From NCBI GenBank assembly GCA_026184435.1, contig CP046447.1: a DNA stretch of 64,000 nucleotides. One strand, given 5' to 3'. Position 1 is the first letter of the stretch. Each line of letters begins with the position of its first letter. The notes beneath the pieces were generated by a model that was not told where the DNA came from, ran no database searches, and saw nothing but the letters and a program-made list of their open reading frames with translations. This DNA is from JAADFF01 sp013153035 (GTDB taxonomy: Bacteria > Coprothermobacterota > Coprothermobacteria > Coprothermobacterales > JAADFF01). Shown piece after piece: positions 61,988 through 64,000 of this stretch. The position numbers and the translations under genes were made by a program.

Positions 61988-62109
61988 CCTTTGCACCTCC
62001 TTTTTTAGGTCTGCCACAATATTTATCGGAACATTGAAATAAAACTCCAATAAATAAATGTAAAGTGATAGAATATCCCCAGTTTCTACAGTCATGGGAG
62101 GTGGTTATT

Positions 62110-63024
62110 ATGCATCGTGTGGTTAGTGTTAGTATAGGCTCCTCAAAGAGGAATCACAAGGCAAGAGCCACATTTTTAGGTAAGGAATTTGAACTTGAGC
62201 GTATTGGTACAGATGGAGATATAAAAAAGGCTGCCCAGATGATGCGTGAGCTTGATGGAAGGGTTGATGCCATTGGTGTTGGTGGTACAGATTTGTATCT
62301 ATGGCTCGGGAAAAAGCGCTACACTATACGCGATAGCAAGGTCTTTTTAAAGGCTGTAAAAAAGAGTTTTCTTACCGATGGTAGCGGGCTTAAACACACA
62401 CTGGAGAGAAAGGCTGTAGAGTATCTTGTGAAAGAAGGTGTTTTTAAACCTTATTATAAATATCTTGTAGTTAGCGCTGTAGATAGATGGGGTATGGCCG
62501 AATCTATATATCGTATAGGTGGAGAGGTTATATATGGTGATGTCATTTTCGCTCTGGGTATAAACTTCCCTGTAAGAACATTAAGGGCACTCTTTACTAT
62601 AGGTTCTCTTGCTTTACCTATTGCTGTTCAGCTACCATTCTCCATGCTTTATCCTATAGGTAAAAAGCAAGAGGAGTATGGTAGTGGGGCAAATAATATG
62701 ACAAAGAGATATTTTGATTGGGCTGATGTTATTGCGGGAGATTTCCTGTATATCAAAAAATATATGCCTGAGCGTTTAGATGGTAAAATAATCTTCACCA
62801 ATACGACGACACCTGAAGATGCACAGGAGGTTGCAAGGCGAGGGGCAAAAATGCTTATTACTACAACACCTGTGCTTGAAGGTCGCTCATTTGGCACCAA
62901 TGTTATGGAAGGGGTATTTGCTACACTACTTGGTTATAAACCTGAAGGACCGGATTTTTCACCCTATGAGGAGTTGATAGATAAAATGGGTATAAAGCCA
63001 ACAGTAAGAATACTCAATGAGTAG
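62110..63024 (+). CDS. Quinate/shikimate dehydrogenase-like protein (Firmicutes type)
   Basis: A 304-residue protein of a group annotated in Clostridia as quinate 5-dehydrogenase. It opens HRVVSVSIGSSKRNHKARATFLG and contains GVGGTDLYLWLGKKRYTIRD and SAVDRWGMAESIYRIGG. The classical shikimate-dehydrogenase Lys/Asp catalytic motif is not obvious, so the name is by family only. ATG 62110 follows GGGAGGTG. It lies 9 nt before the NAD(P)-binding gene and is probably functionally linked. Confidence 0.65.
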   Translation: MHRVVSVSIGSSKRNHKARATFLGKEFELERIGTDGDIKKAAQMMRELDGRVDAIGVGGTDLYLWLGKKRYTIRDSKVFLKAVKKSFLTDGSGLKHTLERKAVEYLVKEGVFKPYYKYLVVSAVDRWGMAESIYRIGGEVIYGDVIFALGINFPVRTLRALFTIGSLALPIAVQLPFSMLYPIGKKQEEYGSGANNMTKRYFDWADVIAGDFLYIKKYMPERLDGKIIFTNTTTPEDAQEVARRGAKMLITTTPVLEGRSFGTNVMEGVFATLLGYKPEGPDFSPYEELIDKMGIKPTVRILNE

Positions 63025-63033
63025 GTGATGGGA

Positions 63034-64000
63034 GTGCACGGCAAGTTTGTTTTTCTGCTTCACCCTCTTGACATGGAGCATGTTTATAGAGAGAAACCTT
63101 GGGCCAAGTGGTTGCCCAGGCGTGTTGTTGAGTTTTATATGACAAAGAAGAAACCATTTATTGCGTCTCACATTACCGGCATTAAATCAAAAACTGGTGA
63201 TACCGCAGAGGGATGGTTTATTATTATTCCTATGACACCTGACCTCATGTTGAAACATGATGACATAGCCACCCAGCGTATTATAGAGGCTGGCCATATT
63301 GGTGAAAAGCTTGGGGCTACCATTATGGGACTAGGGGCCTTTACTGCTATTGTAGGAGGAGCTGGGGTTAAGGCTGCAGAGGCTCTTGATGGTATAGGAG
63401 TAACTACAGGTAACTCCTACACGGCTTATACGGCCCATGAGGCCCTTCTTATGGGGGCAAGGGAGATTGGCCTTAATCCGGAAGATCCCAATCTTACACT
63501 AGCTGTTGTAGGAGGAACAGGTTCTATAGGCAGAATTGTTGCTAAACTACTTGCTCCCAAAGTGAATGGAAAGATGGTTATTGTTGGTAGAAATAAAGAA
63601 AAGGCAGAGAAGGTGGCGTCAGAGCTTAGGCCACTAACAAACGCAGAGGTCTTGTCATCTGACGATGTAAAGGGTATAATGCGACAAGCGGATATGGCGG
63701 TGACAGTATCATCGGCTGTAGATGCTATAATAGGGGCTGATGATGTGAAAAGTGGTGCGGTTATAGTGGATGTGTCCCGTCCAAGAGATGTGGCAGAGGC
63801 TGTGAAAGACAGGGATGATGTCCTTGTTATTGATGGTGGTGTAGTTAAAATACCGGGAGATGTGGAATTTAACTTTGATTTTGGCTTTCCACCCGGTACA
63901 GCCTTTGCATGTATGGCAGAAACAATGATGTTAGCCCTAGAGGGCTGGTCAGGTGACTTTTCTCTGACAAAGGAGCTTAAGGAGGATCAGGTTCTTCAGA
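63034..64000 (+). CDS. NAD(P)-binding reductase, acyl-ACP-reductase-like, cut by window end
   Basis: At least 322 residues; the frame is open at the right edge. The N-terminal part has GNSYTAYTAHEALL, the centre a Rossmann motif VVGGTGSIGRIVAKLL with VGRNKEKAEKVA, and the end VLVIDGGVVKIPGDVEFNF, FGFPPGTAFACMAETMMLALEG. This layout resembles long-chain acyl-[ACP] reductase/shikimate-dehydrogenase-like proteins. GTG 63034 is chosen because AGGTG ends 6 nt before it; ATG 63028 is an alternative. Substrate unknown. Confidence 0.75.
   Translation, partial: MHGKFVFLLHPLDMEHVYREKPWAKWLPRRVVEFYMTKKKPFIASHITGIKSKTGDTAEGWFIIIPMTPDLMLKHDDIATQRIIEAGHIGEKLGATIMGLGAFTAIVGGAGVKAAEALDGIGVTTGNSYTAYTAHEALLMGAREIGLNPEDPNLTLAVVGGTGSIGRIVAKLLAPKVNGKMVIVGRNKEKAEKVASELRPLTNAEVLSSDDVKGIMRQADMAVTVSSAVDAIIGADDVKSGAVIVDVSRPRDVAEAVKDRDDVLVIDGGVVKIPGDVEFNFDFGFPPGTAFACMAETMMLALEGWSGDFSLTKELKEDQVLQ

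Noticed and set aside
1..64000. rRNA, tRNA genes, insertion sequences and riboswitches
   Set aside because: No transposase, terminal repeats, T-loop-like GTTCRANNC cloverleaf or known aptamer core was recognised by eye on either strand; a covariance-model scan would settle it.

Overview
The window looks like a chromosomal segment of a thermophilic, anaerobic, low-to-moderate-GC bacterium, most likely Clostridia-like or a nearby fermentative phylum. The evidence is a TtuA/TtuB pair (2-thiouridine at tRNA position 54, a thermophile trait), an anaerobic NrdD ribonucleotide reductase, a ferredoxin-type Mbx respiratory complex, stalk-domain (copper amine oxidase N-terminal-like) surface protein, YhaM-like HD protein and DUF438-hemerythrin protein. 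Start sites are dominated by a strong GGAGGTG Shine-Dalgarno about 6 nt before ATG, GTG or TTG; this sets many starts downstream of the longest open frame. The species cannot be named from the sequence alone.

Layout. 1-2.2 kb: 3' part of a fused TRAP permease, then a methyltransferase-like and a small membrane gene that share a palindromic operator. 2.3-8.5 kb (minus): operon of two paralogous CxxC membrane proteins, NikR, a stalk-domain surface protein and a YhaM-like HD protein. 8.6-12.8 kb: MmpL-type RND exporter and secreted LxxG-heptad partner under a promoter carrying TetR-type operators. 12.9-17.6 kb (minus): MFS transporter and a 1191-residue solute-binding-protein/membrane/HD-GYP fusion. 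18-20 kb: nrdD. 20-23 kb (minus): propeller-like surface protein, queuosine-precursor-type transporter. 23-28 kb: tRNA-modification operon (TsaD, TsaB, RimI-NifX fusion, MIF-like tautomerase, DUF2007, TtuB, TtuA). 28-38.8 kb: GH18 protein, radical SAM protein, GDPD, DUF438 protein, PolX, an AT-rich orphan with a nuclease-like motif, ECF sigma and partner, two methyltransferases, gamma carbonic anhydrase, Nudix. 38.9-48.6 kb: thirteen-gene Mbx operon. 48.7-53.7 kb: lipoprotein, methyltransferase, orphan CRISPR array, small membrane proteins, THEP1, HflC, HflK. 53.8-58.4 kb: six-gene operon of unknown function. 58.5-64 kb: CstA, two tandem thioredoxin-like paralogues, a lone flagellin, and a pair of dehydrogenase-like genes, the last cut by the window end.

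How the genes fit together. The Mbx complex joins a ferredoxin-type electron-input arm (MbxJ, K, L, N) to proton-pumping and Mrp-like sodium/proton antiporter subunits. Its large subunit keeps only one cysteine of each nickel-binding pair, so it is not a hydrogenase. The TRAP, CstA and QueT-type transporters supply small molecules. The HD-GYP fusion may couple extracellular ligand sensing to cyclic-di-GMP. The t6A (TsaD/TsaB) and s2T (TtuA/TtuB) genes are co-transcribed. Least explained are the 53.8-58.4 kb operon, the 6.0-8.5 kb CxxC membrane pair, the thioredoxin-like pair at 60.1-61.0 kb and the AT-rich gene at 34.3-35.2 kb.
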